NCBI RefSeq assembly: GCF_001544915.2
Contig: NZ_FCOE02000040.1
Location: forward strand, 1 to 64,000
Source of the DNA: Caballeronia pedi
GTDB lineage: Bacteria > Pseudomonadota > Gammaproteobacteria > Burkholderiales > Burkholderiaceae
Direction: 5' to 3'
Length of the DNA stretch: 64,000 nt
The position numbers and the translations under genes are program-made. Under the pieces are notes generated by a model. That model saw only the letters and a list, made by a program, of their open reading frames with translations, had not been told where the DNA came from and ran no database searches. Position 1 is the stretch's first letter, and every line of letters starts with the position of its first letter. Positions 25,356 to 35,072 of the stretch are shown in pieces.

Positions 25356-28292
25356 ATGGAACACGGCGCTCGCACCCAGAACGAGAAGCTCGATGTCAAG
25401 ACCACGACGTGCTACATGTGCGCATGCCGCTGCGGCATCCGCGTGCATCTGCGCGACGGCGAAGTCCGCTACATCGACGGCAATCCGAACCATCCGCTCA
25501 ATCAAGGCGTGATCTGCGCGAAAGGCGCGTCGGGCATCATGAAGCAGTACTCGCCCGCGCGCCTCACGCAGCCGCTGATGCGAAAACCCGGCGCACTGCG
25601 CGGCGAGGCGCAGTTCGAGCCCGTCTCCTGGGAGGTCGCGCTCGACACGCTCGAAAAACGTCTCGCGCATCTGCGCGCCACCGATCCGAAAAAATTCGCT
25701 CTGTTCACGGGCCGCGACCAGATGCAGGCGCTCACCGGCCTCTTCGCGAAAAATTTCGGCACGCCCAATTACGCGGCGCACGGCGGCTTCTGCTCGGCCA
25801 ACATGGCGGCCGGCATGATCTACACGATCGGCGGCTCGTTCTGGGAATTCGGCGGCCCCGATCTCGATCGCGCGAAGCTCTTCTTCATGATCGGCACGGC
25901 GGAAGATCATCATTCGAATCCGCTCAAGATCGCCCTGTCGAAGTTCAAGCGCGCGGGCGGCCGCTTCATCGCGATCAATCCGGTGCGCACGGGCTACGCG
26001 GCCATCGCCGACGAATGGGTGCCGATTCGCCCCGGCACCGATGGCGCGCTCTTCATGGCGCTGATTCACGAACTGATCGCCGCCGACGCCTGGGATCACG
26101 AGTTCGTCACGCGCTACACCAACGCGGCCGAGCTGCTCGACACGAACGAAACGAGCGACAAGTTCGGCCTCTTCGTGAAAAACGGCGACGCGCCCGAATC
26201 CAACGCGCTCTTTCCGCAGAATCATCTGTGGTGGGACACGAAGACGAATCGCGCGGTCCCGCATCACGCCGAAGACGCCGAACCCGCGCTCGACGGCCGC
26301 TATACGCTCGACGACGGCACGCCCGTCACGCCCTCCTTCGCGCTGCTGCGCGAGCAAGTGGCATCGTGCACGCCCGAATGGGCCGCTGACATCACCGGCA
26401 TTCCCGCCGCGACGATCAAGCGTCTCGCCGCCGAAATGATCCAGACGAGCCGCGATCACAAGATCACGCTGCCGATCGAATGGACCGATTCGTGGGGCAA
26501 GAAGCACGACACCGTGACCGGCAACCCCATCGCCTTCCACGCGATGCGCGGGCTTGCCGCGCACTCGAACGGCTTCCAGTCGATCCGCGCGCTGGCGGTG
26601 CTGATGTCGCTGCTCGGCACGATCGACCGCCCGGGCGGCTTCCGGCACAAGTCGCCGTTTCCGCGCGCGGTGCCGCCATCGGCGAAACCGCCGAATCATC
26701 CCGATCAGGTCAAACCGAATACGCCGCTCGCGAGCGGCCCGCTCGGCTGGCCCGCCGCGCCCGAGGATCTGTTCATTCACGACGACGGCACGCCCGTACG
26801 CATCGACAAGGCGTTCTCGTGGGAATATCCGCTCGCGGTGCACGGCGTGATGCACAGCGTCATCACGAACGCGTGGCGCGGCGATCCTTATCCCATCGAC
26901 ACATTGATGATCTTCATGGCCAACATGGCCTGGAACTCGTCGATGAACACGATGGAAGTGCGCAAGATGCTCGCCGACAGGAACGACAACGGCGAGTACA
27001 GGATTCCGTTCATTGTCGTGTGCGATGCGTTCCAGTCGGAGATGACCGCGTTCGCCGATCTCATCCTGCCCGACACGACCTACCTCGAACGCCATGATGC
27101 GATGTCGATGCTCGATCGCCCGATCTCCGAGTTCGACGGTCCCGTCGATTCGGTGCGCGTGCCGGTCGTGCCGCGCACGGGCGAATGCCGGCCGTTTCAG
27201 GAAGTGCTGGTCGAACTCGGCAGCCGGCTCAAGCTACCCGCCTTCACGACGCCCGAAGGCGCGCGCAAGTATCGCGACTATCCGGATTTCATCGTCAATC
27301 ATCAGACCGCGCCGGGGTCGGGCGTTGGCTTTCTGATCGGCTGGCGCGGCAAGGACGGCAAGGACGCGCTCGTCGGCGAGCCGAATCCGAACCAGTGGGA
27401 AGAGTACGCGAAGCACGATTGCGTTTATCACTACACCCTGCCCGAGTCGCTGCAATACATGCGCAACTGCAACGGGCCGTATCTGCAATTCGCCGTCGAC
27501 AAGGGTTTTCGCAAGTTCGGCGAGCCGATCCTGATCCAGCTCTATTCCGACGTGATGCAGAAGTTCCGCCTCGCCGCGCAGGGCCGCACGCAAGGCAGGC
27601 AGCCGCCCGATCATCTGCGCGCGCGCATCGAGCAGTATTTCGATCCGCTGCCGTTCTGGTACGCGCCGCTCGAACTCGATACGACGAATCTGGATCGATA
27701 CCCGCTCGCGGCCGTCACGCAGCGCCCGATGGCGATGTATCACTCGTGGGATTCGCAGAACGCGTGGCTGCGGCAGATCCACGGCGAGAACATGCTGTTC
27801 ATGAACCCGCGCATGGCGAAGGCGAACGGCATCGAGGATGGCGGCTGGATTTACGTCGAATCGCAATGGGGCAAGGTGCGCTGCATGGCGCGTTACAGCG
27901 AAGCGGTCGAGCCGGGCACGGTGTGGACGTGGAACGCGATCGGCAAGGCGTCGGGCGCGTGGAGCCTCGGTCCCGACGCCAACGAATCGCAACGTGGCTT
28001 CCTGCTCAATCACCTCATCACGGACGAGCTTCCGGCGTCGGAGCGCGAAGGCATGCGCTTCTCCAATTCGGACCCGATCACGGGACAGGCGGCGTGGTAC
28101 GACGTGCGCGTGCGCGTCTATCCCGCCGAGGCCGATGCGCGCCACACGCTCCCGCAATTCGCGCCGATGCAGGCAGCGCCCGGCATGACGGGAGCGGTGC
28201 AACGCGTCGTGCAGACCTATTTCGCCGGACGCGGCGAGTTCGCGGCGCGCTTGCGCAACGTCCTCAAGCGAAACACGAGCAACCAGAACTGA
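25356..28292 (+). CDS. soeA: Sulfite dehydrogenase (quinone), molybdopterin subunit SoeA
   Basis: This 978-residue DMSO-reductase-family molybdoenzyme has an N-terminal [4Fe-4S] site formed by C19, C22, C26 and C54. The GGFCSANMA motif puts C146 at the molybdenum-ligand position, and the C-terminal molydopterin-binding domain is complete. No Tat signal is present, so it faces the cytoplasm, as reported for SoeA. With soeB and soeC directly downstream it should oxidise sulfite to sulfate and pass electrons to the quinone pool. The start follows AAGGAG at normal spacing. A thiosulfate or polysulfide reductase is the main alternative, but those carry Tat signals. The absence of a signal peptide and the YeiH neighbour favour sulfite oxidation. 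Confidence 0.85.
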   Translation: MEHGARTQNEKLDVKTTTCYMCACRCGIRVHLRDGEVRYIDGNPNHPLNQGVICAKGASGIMKQYSPARLTQPLMRKPGALRGEAQFEPVSWEVALDTLEKRLAHLRATDPKKFALFTGRDQMQALTGLFAKNFGTPNYAAHGGFCSANMAAGMIYTIGGSFWEFGGPDLDRAKLFFMIGTAEDHHSNPLKIALSKFKRAGGRFIAINPVRTGYAAIADEWVPIRPGTDGALFMALIHELIAADAWDHEFVTRYTNAAELLDTNETSDKFGLFVKNGDAPESNALFPQNHLWWDTKTNRAVPHHAEDAEPALDGRYTLDDGTPVTPSFALLREQVASCTPEWAADITGIPAATIKRLAAEMIQTSRDHKITLPIEWTDSWGKKHDTVTGNPIAFHAMRGLAAHSNGFQSIRALAVLMSLLGTIDRPGGFRHKSPFPRAVPPSAKPPNHPDQVKPNTPLASGPLGWPAAPEDLFIHDDGTPVRIDKAFSWEYPLAVHGVMHSVITNAWRGDPYPIDTLMIFMANMAWNSSMNTMEVRKMLADRNDNGEYRIPFIVVCDAFQSEMTAFADLILPDTTYLERHDAMSMLDRPISEFDGPVDSVRVPVVPRTGECRPFQEVLVELGSRLKLPAFTTPEGARKYRDYPDFIVNHQTAPGSGVGFLIGWRGKDGKDALVGEPNPNQWEEYAKHDCVYHYTLPESLQYMRNCNGPYLQFAVDKGFRKFGEPILIQLYSDVMQKFRLAAQGRTQGRQPPDHLRARIEQYFDPLPFWYAPLELDTTNLDRYPLAAVTQRPMAMYHSWDSQNAWLRQIHGENMLFMNPRMAKANGIEDGGWIYVESQWGKVRCMARYSEAVEPGTVWTWNAIGKASGAWSLGPDANESQRGFLLNHLITDELPASEREGMRFSNSDPITGQAAWYDVRVRVYPAEADARHTLPQFAPMQAAPGMTGAVQRVVQTYFAGRGEFAARLRNVLKRNTSNQN

Positions 28293-28304
28293 AAGGAGAC
28301 CATC

Positions 28305-29027
28305 ATGACTCAAATGGCCCTGGTGATCGATTTGAACGTCTGCGTCGGATGCCACGCGTGCGTGACGAGTTGCAAGGAGTGGAACACGTCCGGTGAAGCG
28401 GGCAGTCTCGCCGATCAGCGCCCTTACGACGCCGATCCCTCCGGCACGTTCTTCAATCGCGTTCAGACCTACGAAGCGGGCGAGTTTCCGCTCGCCGACA
28501 CGATTCATTTTCCGAAGTCGTGCCTGCACTGCGAGGACCCGCCGTGCGTGCCCGTCTGTCCGACCGGCGCGAGCTACAAGCGCAAGGAAGACGGACTCGT
28601 GCTCGTGGACTTCGACAAGTGCATCGGCTGCAAGTACTGCGCGTGGGCGTGTCCCTACGGCGCGCGCGAACTCGACGAAGAGCGCAAGGAGATGACGAAG
28701 TGCACGCTGTGCGCGGATCGCATCTACAACGAGGCGCTGCCCGAACGCGACCGCAAACCGGCGTGCGTGCTCGCGTGTCCCACATCGGCGCGGCTGTTCG
28801 GCGATATCCACGATCCCGAGTCGGTCGTCTCGAAAGCGATCGAGGAACGCGGCGGCTATCAGTTGATGCCCGAATGGGAGACGAAGCCCGCGAACCATTA
28901 TTTGCCGCGACGTCCGGTGAACGCGTGTGGCAGCGGCGGATCGTGCGGTTGCCACAGTCAGGAAAACACCGAAGCGCTCGAAGCGCACGGCGACCTGAAT
29001 CTCGCGTCGATGGCCGTGCGCGTCTGA
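28305..29027 (+). CDS. soeB: Sulfite dehydrogenase iron-sulfur subunit SoeB
   Basis: This 240-residue ferredoxin-like electron-transfer subunit has four cysteine clusters for [4Fe-4S] centres: CVGCHACVTSC, CLHCEDPPCVPVC, CIGCKYCAWAC, and CTLCADR with CVLACPT. This is the DmsB/PhsB/SoeB pattern. It links SoeA to the membrane subunit. An unusual C-terminal tail (CGSGGSCGCHSQ) carries three additional cysteines beyond the standard clusters. It begins 12 bases after soeA with its own GGAG, so the genes form one operon. Confidence 0.9.
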   Translation: MTQMALVIDLNVCVGCHACVTSCKEWNTSGEAGSLADQRPYDADPSGTFFNRVQTYEAGEFPLADTIHFPKSCLHCEDPPCVPVCPTGASYKRKEDGLVLVDFDKCIGCKYCAWACPYGARELDEERKEMTKCTLCADRIYNEALPERDRKPACVLACPTSARLFGDIHDPESVVSKAIEERGGYQLMPEWETKPANHYLPRRPVNACGSGGSCGCHSQENTEALEAHGDLNLASMAVRV

Positions 29028-29046
29028 TCTTTCATCGGAGTCAAAC

Positions 29047-29985
29047 ATGAAACCCGCGTTTTCCGTCGTGTTTCTCACGACCTTGAGTGGCGCCGCGCAG
29101 GGCTTGCTGATCGCGCTCGTCGGCGTCGAAGCGTTCGCGAAGCTCGGTTTGACCGGAGCGCCCGCGCAGATGTTCTTTGTCGTCGGCGCGGCCTTGTCGG
29201 TCGTGCTCGGCGTGCTTGGGCTGATCGCTTCGTTCTTTCACCTCGGGCATCCCGAGCGCGCGTGGCGCGCCATCGCGATGTGGCGCACGTCGTGGCTGTC
29301 GCGCGAATGTCTGTGTCTGCCCGCGTTTCTCGGGTGCGCCGCGCTGTATGGCATCGCGCACTGGCTGGGGGCGCCGTGGTCGCTTGCGATCGGCGTGATC
29401 GGCGTGATTGCGTCGGCGGCGCTGTTCGTCTGCACCGCGATGATCTACGCGTGCCTGCGCTTCCTGCAGGAATGGGCGACGCCGCTCACGATGGTCAACT
29501 TCGTGCTGCTCGGCTGCGCGTCAGGATTCACGCTCGCGACGGCATGCGCCGCGTGGCTGGCACCGTCGCTCGCAGCGGGGCTTGCGGCTTGCGCATGTAC
29601 GTTGACGCTCGCGGGCTGCGCGACGCGCGTCGCTGCGTTGAAGCGCAACGCGCGTCTGCGGCCGAAGTCGACCGTGCAGAGCGCGACGGGCATCAAGGGG
29701 TCGAACGTCGTGCAGAAATCGCGCGGCTTCACGGCGGGCGCGTTCAATCTGCGCGAGTTCTTTCATGGACGATCGCCCGAAGCGATTGCGCGCATCAAGT
29801 GGACGTTTCTGGTCGGCGCGTTCGGCGTGCCATTCGTGCTGATGCTGCTCGGCATCAGCACGCAGTCCGTCGCGCTGTTCTGCCTTGCGTCGGTCACGCA
29901 GTATCTCGGGCTCGTCGCCGAGCGATGGTTCTTCTTCGCCGAAGCGCGGCATCCGCAGAATATCTACTACGCGCGCGCTTCGTGA
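29047..29985 (+). CDS. soeC: Sulfite dehydrogenase membrane anchor SoeC (DmsC family)
   Basis: This 312-residue protein has eight or nine membrane helices and belongs to the DmsC/NrfD-like anchor family, which exchanges electrons with quinone. FHLGHPERAWRAIAMW and SWLSRE near the N-terminus, and FFFAEARHPQNIYY at the C-terminus, are typical. It completes the soeABC operon, 19 bases after soeB, and is preceded by CGGAG. It ends three bases before the stop of the convergent PLP enzyme gene. Confidence 0.88.
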   Translation: MKPAFSVVFLTTLSGAAQGLLIALVGVEAFAKLGLTGAPAQMFFVVGAALSVVLGVLGLIASFFHLGHPERAWRAIAMWRTSWLSRECLCLPAFLGCAALYGIAHWLGAPWSLAIGVIGVIASAALFVCTAMIYACLRFLQEWATPLTMVNFVLLGCASGFTLATACAAWLAPSLAAGLAACACTLTLAGCATRVAALKRNARLRPKSTVQSATGIKGSNVVQKSRGFTAGAFNLREFFHGRSPEAIARIKWTFLVGAFGVPFVLMLLGISTQSVALFCLASVTQYLGLVAERWFFFAEARHPQNIYYARAS

Positions 29986-29988
29986 GGC

Positions 29989-31230
29989 TCACGCCGCGAG
30001 CTTCAGCGCCTGATCGAAATCGGCGATGAGGTCGTCGATATCCTCGATGCCGGCGGACAGCCGCAGCATGCCGTCCGAAATGCCCATCGACTTGCGCACT
30101 TCCGGGCCGGCCTCGAAGAAGATCGTCGGCGCGACGGGGATGATCAGCGTGCGCGTATCGCCCAGACCGGTCGCCTTGACCGGCAGTTGCAGCGCATTGA
30201 CCACGTCGATCATGCGCTCCGCATTGCGCAGCTCGAACGACAGCAGCCACGACGCGCCCTTGAACAGCGTCTGCGCGATCTCATACTGCGGATGACTCTT
30301 CAGCCCCGGATAGAACACGCGCCCGATGGCCTCGTGCCGTTCCAGAAACTGCGCGAGGGCGAGCGCGTTCTCGCTGCACTTCGCGACGCGCAGCGCGAGC
30401 GTTTCCGCGCCCATCGCGATCGAATGCGCCTGCTCCGACGACAGCGACGCGCCCATGTCGCGCAGGCCCTTCTTGCGAATCTGCAGAAGCCCTTGCTCCT
30501 TCGACGGCGAGCGGCGATATTCATCGGCGATGTTCGGATACGCGCTCCAGTCGAACAGGCCCGTGTCCGTCACCGCGCCGCCGAGCGCCGCGCCATGCCC
30601 GGCGATGGTCTTCGTGAGCGAATTGACGACGAGACTCGCGCCGACCGTTTTCGGCCTGAACAGCGCGGGCGACGTGATCGTGTTGTCGACGACATATGCG
30701 AGCCCGCGCTCGCCGCACAGCTCGCCGATGCCCTTCAGATCGGGAATCTGCGTGCCCGGATTCGCGATGGTTTCGACGAACACCATGCGCGTGTTCGGCT
30801 TGATCGCGTTCGCGACGTTTTCGGCGGAGGTGGCGTCGACCATCGTCACTTCGATGCCGAGCGTTCGCAGCGTGCCGAAAAGGCTGTTGGTGTTGCCGAA
30901 CACGTAGCGGCTCGACACGAGATGATCGCCCGCGCGCAGCAACGTGAGGAACACGGCAGTCAGCCCCGCCATGCCGGTGCTGAAGCAGATCGACCCGACG
31001 CCTTCTTCGAGACCCGTGATCTTGCGTTCGAGCGCGGCGGTAGTGGGCGTGCCCTGACGCGCGTAATTGAAGCCGCCCTTCTTCGTGCCCTGGAACACGC
31101 CGATCAGATCCTCCACGCGCTCGAATCCGTACTGGACCGAGGTGTGGATCGGCTGGCGCACGCCGCCGTGCTCGACGCCGACGGTTCTGTCGCCGTGAAC
31201 GATGCCTGTGGTGAAGCCTTGCTTGTCCAT
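29989..31230 (-). CDS. Cys/Met-metabolism PLP enzyme (cystathionine gamma-synthase family)
   Basis: This 413-residue PLP-dependent enzyme has the Schiff-base lysine K207 in VVNSLTKTIAGHG and the family segments FSTGMAGLTAVFLTLL (about residues 83-98) and VDNTITSPALF (about 181-191). Members carry out gamma-replacement or elimination on homoserine or cysteine derivatives in methionine and cysteine metabolism. The exact reaction cannot be read from sequence; an acetylhomoserine sulfhydrylase-type or gamma-lyase reaction is as likely as true MetB. The start at 31230 has GGAGAAGGG directly upstream. It converges with soeC and is divergent from the glutathione S-transferase gene. A second, distinct family member is at 56682-57875. 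Confidence 0.85.
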   Translation of the reverse strand: MDKQGFTTGIVHGDRTVGVEHGGVRQPIHTSVQYGFERVEDLIGVFQGTKKGGFNYARQGTPTTAALERKITGLEEGVGSICFSTGMAGLTAVFLTLLRAGDHLVSSRYVFGNTNSLFGTLRTLGIEVTMVDATSAENVANAIKPNTRMVFVETIANPGTQIPDLKGIGELCGERGLAYVVDNTITSPALFRPKTVGASLVVNSLTKTIAGHGAALGGAVTDTGLFDWSAYPNIADEYRRSPSKEQGLLQIRKKGLRDMGASLSSEQAHSIAMGAETLALRVAKCSENALALAQFLERHEAIGRVFYPGLKSHPQYEIAQTLFKGASWLLSFELRNAERMIDVVNALQLPVKATGLGDTRTLIIPVAPTIFFEAGPEVRKSMGISDGMLRLSAGIEDIDDLIADFDQALKLAA

Positions 31231-31396
31231 CCCTTCTCCGCTACGTCGAAAACGCAAAACATCGATTTTGCACGATCTGCGGCGATTCATGGCGTTATCG
31301 CACGACGGGAACGTGTGTTGCTCGCCGCTTCATCGAAAAAGCGCACACTCGCATGTCGCCGCGAACGCGGCATGCCCCAACCAGGAGCCCTTTCTC

Positions 31397-32131
31397 ATGG
31401 CTTACGAACTTCATTACTGGGACCGTTTGCAGGGCCGCGGCGAATTCGTGCGGCTCGCGCTGGAAGATGCCGGCGCACAGTACATCGATGTCGCGCGCGC
31501 ATCGAAAAAGAGCGGCTACGGCACCGACGCGATGATGAAAGTCCTGAACAGCAAGACCGAGCCGCATATCCCGTTCGCGCCGCCGTTCCTGAAGGACGGC
31601 GAGCTGATCGTGCCGCACGTCGCCAACATTCTCCTGTATCTCGGGCCCAGGCTCGAACTCGCGCCGAAAGACGAAGGCCTGCGCTATGTCGCGCATGGTC
31701 TGCAACTGACGATCGCCGATTTCGTGACCGAAGTGCACGACACGCATCATCCGCTTGCCACCGATCTCTATTACGAAGATCAGAAGGACGCTGCGAAAAT
31801 CCGCACGCAGAGCTTTCTCGACAAGCGCGTGCCCAAGTTCATGAACTACTTCGAGCGCGTGCTGAAACAGAATCCGCACGGCGACACGCAAATGATCGGC
31901 GATACCACGACTTACGTCGATCTTTCGATCTTCCAGATCGTCGATGGACTGCACTACGCCTTCCCGCGTGCGATGAAGAAGTTCGGCACGCAGTATCCGC
32001 GCGTCGCGGCGATTCACGACGCGGTGCTGCAAAGACCGAACATCGCGGCGTATGTCGATTCGGAACGGCGCATCCCGTTCAACGAATCGGGCATTTTCAG
32101 GCACTATCCCGAACTCGATCAGGACGCTTGA
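31397..32131 (+). CDS. Glutathione S-transferase
   Basis: This 244-residue protein has an N-terminal thioredoxin-like domain (ELHYWDRLQGRGEFVRLALE, with YW near the usual catalytic Tyr/Ser position and PPFLKDGELIV before the cis-Pro region). The C-terminal domain is all-helical (about residues 85-230). It resembles the sigma/alpha-like bacterial GSTs, which conjugate glutathione to electrophiles or act as peroxidases. AGGAG lies about ten bases before the ATG at 31397. An aldo-keto reductase gene follows after 28 bases on the same strand, so the pair is probably a detoxification operon. Confidence 0.88.
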   Translation: MAYELHYWDRLQGRGEFVRLALEDAGAQYIDVARASKKSGYGTDAMMKVLNSKTEPHIPFAPPFLKDGELIVPHVANILLYLGPRLELAPKDEGLRYVAHGLQLTIADFVTEVHDTHHPLATDLYYEDQKDAAKIRTQSFLDKRVPKFMNYFERVLKQNPHGDTQMIGDTTTYVDLSIFQIVDGLHYAFPRAMKKFGTQYPRVAAIHDAVLQRPNIAAYVDSERRIPFNESGIFRHYPELDQDA

Positions 32132-32159
32132 AACCCCAAACGCAAACCCAGGAGCCAGC

Positions 32160-32963
32160 ATGGTAGAAACGATTCCTTCCTTCGGTCTCGGCACGTTCCG
32201 CGTCGATGCCGCGAAGACCACGAACGCCGTGAAAAGCGCGTTGCAGATCGGCTATCGGCATATCGACACCGCGCAGTACTACAACAACGAGGCCGCCGTC
32301 GGCCAGGGCGTGCGCGACTCGGGCGTGCCGCGCGACGACATCTGGGTCACGACGAAAGTCTGGTGGGAGCGGCTTTCGCGCGATGCGCTCGTCGCGAGCC
32401 TGAAGGACAGTCACGCGAAGCTCGATATCGGCACGATCGATCTCGCGCTCGTGCACTGGCCGTCGCCCGACGGCGCGGTGCCGATCGCCGAAACGCTGGC
32501 GGCAATGCAGGAAGCGCAGAAGCTCGGCCTGATCCGTCATTACGGCGTGTCGAACTTCACCGCGCCGCTGCTCGAAGAAGCGCTGAACGCGCCGGGCGGC
32601 AAGGACATCGTCACGAACCAGTTCGAAGTGAGCCCGTTTCTCGCGAACCGCAAGCTCGTCGATGCGACGCAGCAGCTCGGCGTGAAGGTGACCGCGTACA
32701 TGCCGCTCGGCGAAGGCCGCGCGCATACGGACGCGACGCTCAAAGCCATTGCGGAAAAGCACGGCGCGACGCCCGCGCAGGTCACGTTCGCATGGCTGTT
32801 GTCGCGGAATATCGTGGTGCTCTCGGCATCGACGAATCCGGCGCATCAGCAGGCCAACTGGGACGCGCAGACGCTCAAGCTCGACGCCGACGACATCGCG
32901 AAAATCGATGCGCTCGACGAAGGCAAACGCCACGCGAATCCGCCGTTCGCGCCGAAGTGGTGA
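32160..32963 (+). CDS. Aldo-keto reductase (2,5-diketo-D-gluconate reductase B-like)
   Basis: This 267-residue NADPH-dependent (beta/alpha)8 oxidoreductase has the complete catalytic tetrad: D36 and Y41 in RHIDTAQYYNNE, K66 in VTTKVWW and H99 in LALVHWP. It is close in length to DkgB. It reduces aldehydes or ketosugars in the cytosol; 2,5-diketogluconate and methylglyoxal are typical substrates of close relatives. AGGAG lies six bases upstream of the ATG. It follows the GST gene and precedes a strong terminator, so it ends the operon. Confidence 0.9.
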   Translation: MVETIPSFGLGTFRVDAAKTTNAVKSALQIGYRHIDTAQYYNNEAAVGQGVRDSGVPRDDIWVTTKVWWERLSRDALVASLKDSHAKLDIGTIDLALVHWPSPDGAVPIAETLAAMQEAQKLGLIRHYGVSNFTAPLLEEALNAPGGKDIVTNQFEVSPFLANRKLVDATQQLGVKVTAYMPLGEGRAHTDATLKAIAEKHGATPAQVTFAWLLSRNIVVLSASTNPAHQQANWDAQTLKLDADDIAKIDALDEGKRHANPPFAPKW

Positions 32964-32983
32964 CGTCCGGCGCAACGAATGCA

Positions 32984-33011
32984 GCCCGGCCGCGCGCGCC
33001 GGGCTTTTTTG
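32984..33011 (+). terminator. Rho-independent terminator after the aldo-keto reductase gene
   Basis: AGCCCGGC at 32984-32991 pairs with GCCGGGCT at 32999-33006 around CGCGCGC, followed by a run of six T. It lies 20 bases after the stop codon. Confidence 0.88.
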
Positions 33012-33106
33012 CGCCCGCCGCACGCGCGCCGCAGCGCGACGGCGCAATGCTATCCTTGCGACTCCCTTATTCCGTTTCCTTCTAAGCTTTCCACGATTTC
33101 GCAAAA

Positions 33107-34843
33107 GTGCTCTCATTCCTGCTCAAGCTCCGTACACGCGCGCAACGGCTCTTCCGTCTCTCGGACTCGCATACGATGCTCGTCTGGGCGGTCGTCGTCG
33201 GCGTGGCGGGCGCCTTCGCGACTTCCGTCTTTCGCGAAGGCATTCAGCTCTTGCAGCATCTTCTGGGCAATCATTCCGAAGGGCTCGTCGCACTCGCGCG
33301 CGAGTTGCCCTGGCCTGTACGCATCCTGCTGCCGGCGGCGGGCGGGCTGATCGCGGGCTTCTGTCTGCTGATCGCCCGCAAGCGCGCCAGCAAGAACGCC
33401 ACGACGGACTACATGGAAGCCGTCACGATCGGCGACGGCGTGGTGCCCGTGTGGCAGAGCCTGTGGCGCAGCCTGTCCTCGCTCATCACGATTTCGAGCG
33501 GCGGCTCCATCGGCCGCGAAGGCTCGATGGTCCAGCTCGCCGCGCTCGTCTCGTCGCTCATCGGCCGCTGGGTGCACTTCGATCCGCCGCGCCTGCGGCT
33601 GCTCGTCGCGTGCGGCGCGGCGGCCGGCATCACGTCGGCGTACAACGCGCCCATCGCCGGCGCGTTCTTCGTCACCGAACTCGTGCTCGGCTCGATGGCC
33701 ATGGAAAGCTTCGGGCCGATCGTCGTCTCGTCGGTCGTCGCCAATATCACGATGCGCGAATTCGCCGGCTATCATCCGCCGTACGAGATGCCGGTGTTCC
33801 CGGCTATCACGGGTGTCGAAGTGCTGCTGTTTGTCGTGCTCGGGCTGCTGTGCGGCGTGCTCGCGCCGTACTTCCTGAGGTTGCTCTCGGCATCGAAAAA
33901 ACGCTTCTCGACGCTTCCCTTGCCCCTGCCCGTGCGCCTCGCGCTGGGCGGACTGATCGTCGGCGTGATCTCGATCTGGTGGCCTGAGGTCTGGGGCAAC
34001 GGTTACGAAGTCGTGAATTCGCTGCTGCACGAGCCGTGGACATGGGGCGCGCTCTTGACCGTGCTCGTCTTCAAGCTCATCGCGACGGCGGCCACGGCGG
34101 GTTCGGGCGCGGTGGGCGGTATTTTCACGCCGACGCTCTTCGTCGGCGCGGTGCTCGGCTGCCTTTACGGCATCGGCGTTCACGCGATCTGGCCGGATCA
34201 CACGTCCGCGCCCTTCGCCTACGCGATGGTCGGCATGGGCGCGTTTCTCGCCGCCGCCACGCACGCGCCGCTCATGGCGATCCTGATGATTTTCGAGATG
34301 ACGCTCTCGTACCAGGTGATGCTGCCGCTGATGCTCTCGTGCGTGATTGCATACTTCATCGCGCGCACGTCCGAGCAGACCTCGATGTACGAAGTCACGC
34401 TGCGCCGCAATCGTGAGGAGAAAGAGCGTGTGCGTCTCGCCGCGACGCAGATGCGCGAACTCGTCAAACCCGCCGATACCGTCGTGCCGCTATCCGCGAA
34501 CATCAAGGACATGACGCGCGTGTTCCTCGAATATCCTGTGAAGTATCTCTACGTGGTCGATGAAGGCGAGCGCTTTCGCGGCGTGGTCGCGCTGAAGGAC
34601 ATCACCTCCGACTTGCTCGACGAGCACGACACCAAAACCAAGACCGCCGCGGACTACCTTCAGCCGCAATTCGACGTGCTCACGCCTGACATGTCGCTCG
34701 GCGAGGCGCTGCAACACTTCCTCGCGTTTCAGGGCGAGCGGTTGCCGGTGATCGAGAAAAAGACCCAGCCGCTGCTGCTCGGCGTCGTGTACAAAACCTC
34801 GCTTCTGGACGCATACTTCCGTTTGAACCCGACGTCGCGCTGA
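33107..34843 (+). CDS. ClC-family chloride channel/transporter with C-terminal CBS domains (ClcB-like)
   Basis: This 578-residue protein has a ClC membrane core (about residues 20-425) with the three anion-site motifs: SSGGSIGREGSMVQ, in which the gating Glu is present; the central conserved helices with AAGITSAYNAPIAGA; and GSGAVGGIFTPTLFVGA. Two CBS domains follow (about 450-575), ending in VIEKKTQPLLLGV, and may bind nucleotides to regulate transport. It moves Cl- across the inner membrane, perhaps with proton exchange. The GTG start at 33107 has no clear Shine-Dalgarno, and a downstream ATG (33176) is possible. A terminator precedes it, so it is an independent unit. Confidence 0.85.
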   Translation: MLSFLLKLRTRAQRLFRLSDSHTMLVWAVVVGVAGAFATSVFREGIQLLQHLLGNHSEGLVALARELPWPVRILLPAAGGLIAGFCLLIARKRASKNATTDYMEAVTIGDGVVPVWQSLWRSLSSLITISSGGSIGREGSMVQLAALVSSLIGRWVHFDPPRLRLLVACGAAAGITSAYNAPIAGAFFVTELVLGSMAMESFGPIVVSSVVANITMREFAGYHPPYEMPVFPAITGVEVLLFVVLGLLCGVLAPYFLRLLSASKKRFSTLPLPLPVRLALGGLIVGVISIWWPEVWGNGYEVVNSLLHEPWTWGALLTVLVFKLIATAATAGSGAVGGIFTPTLFVGAVLGCLYGIGVHAIWPDHTSAPFAYAMVGMGAFLAAATHAPLMAILMIFEMTLSYQVMLPLMLSCVIAYFIARTSEQTSMYEVTLRRNREEKERVRLAATQMRELVKPADTVVPLSANIKDMTRVFLEYPVKYLYVVDEGERFRGVVALKDITSDLLDEHDTKTKTAADYLQPQFDVLTPDMSLGEALQHFLAFQGERLPVIEKKTQPLLLGVVYKTSLLDAYFRLNPTSR

Positions 34844-35072
34844 AACTGCGCAGCCGTGCAATTTCGCGGCGCGCAACGACGCGTGCGCGCGTGTCTTGCG
34901 CGAGCCGGATCAACTTCACATTTCACTCGAAATACGTCCGCGCGACGCCCACTCGTCGCGCCCGTGCGCGTATCGTCCGGATGGACCGGCGCGCACGGCG
35001 AGCAGCGTAACGATGCATCGGCATAGGCTTTGCTTGGTGCTTGTCGCTGCTTCCGTGAGGAGGGGTTGCCCG

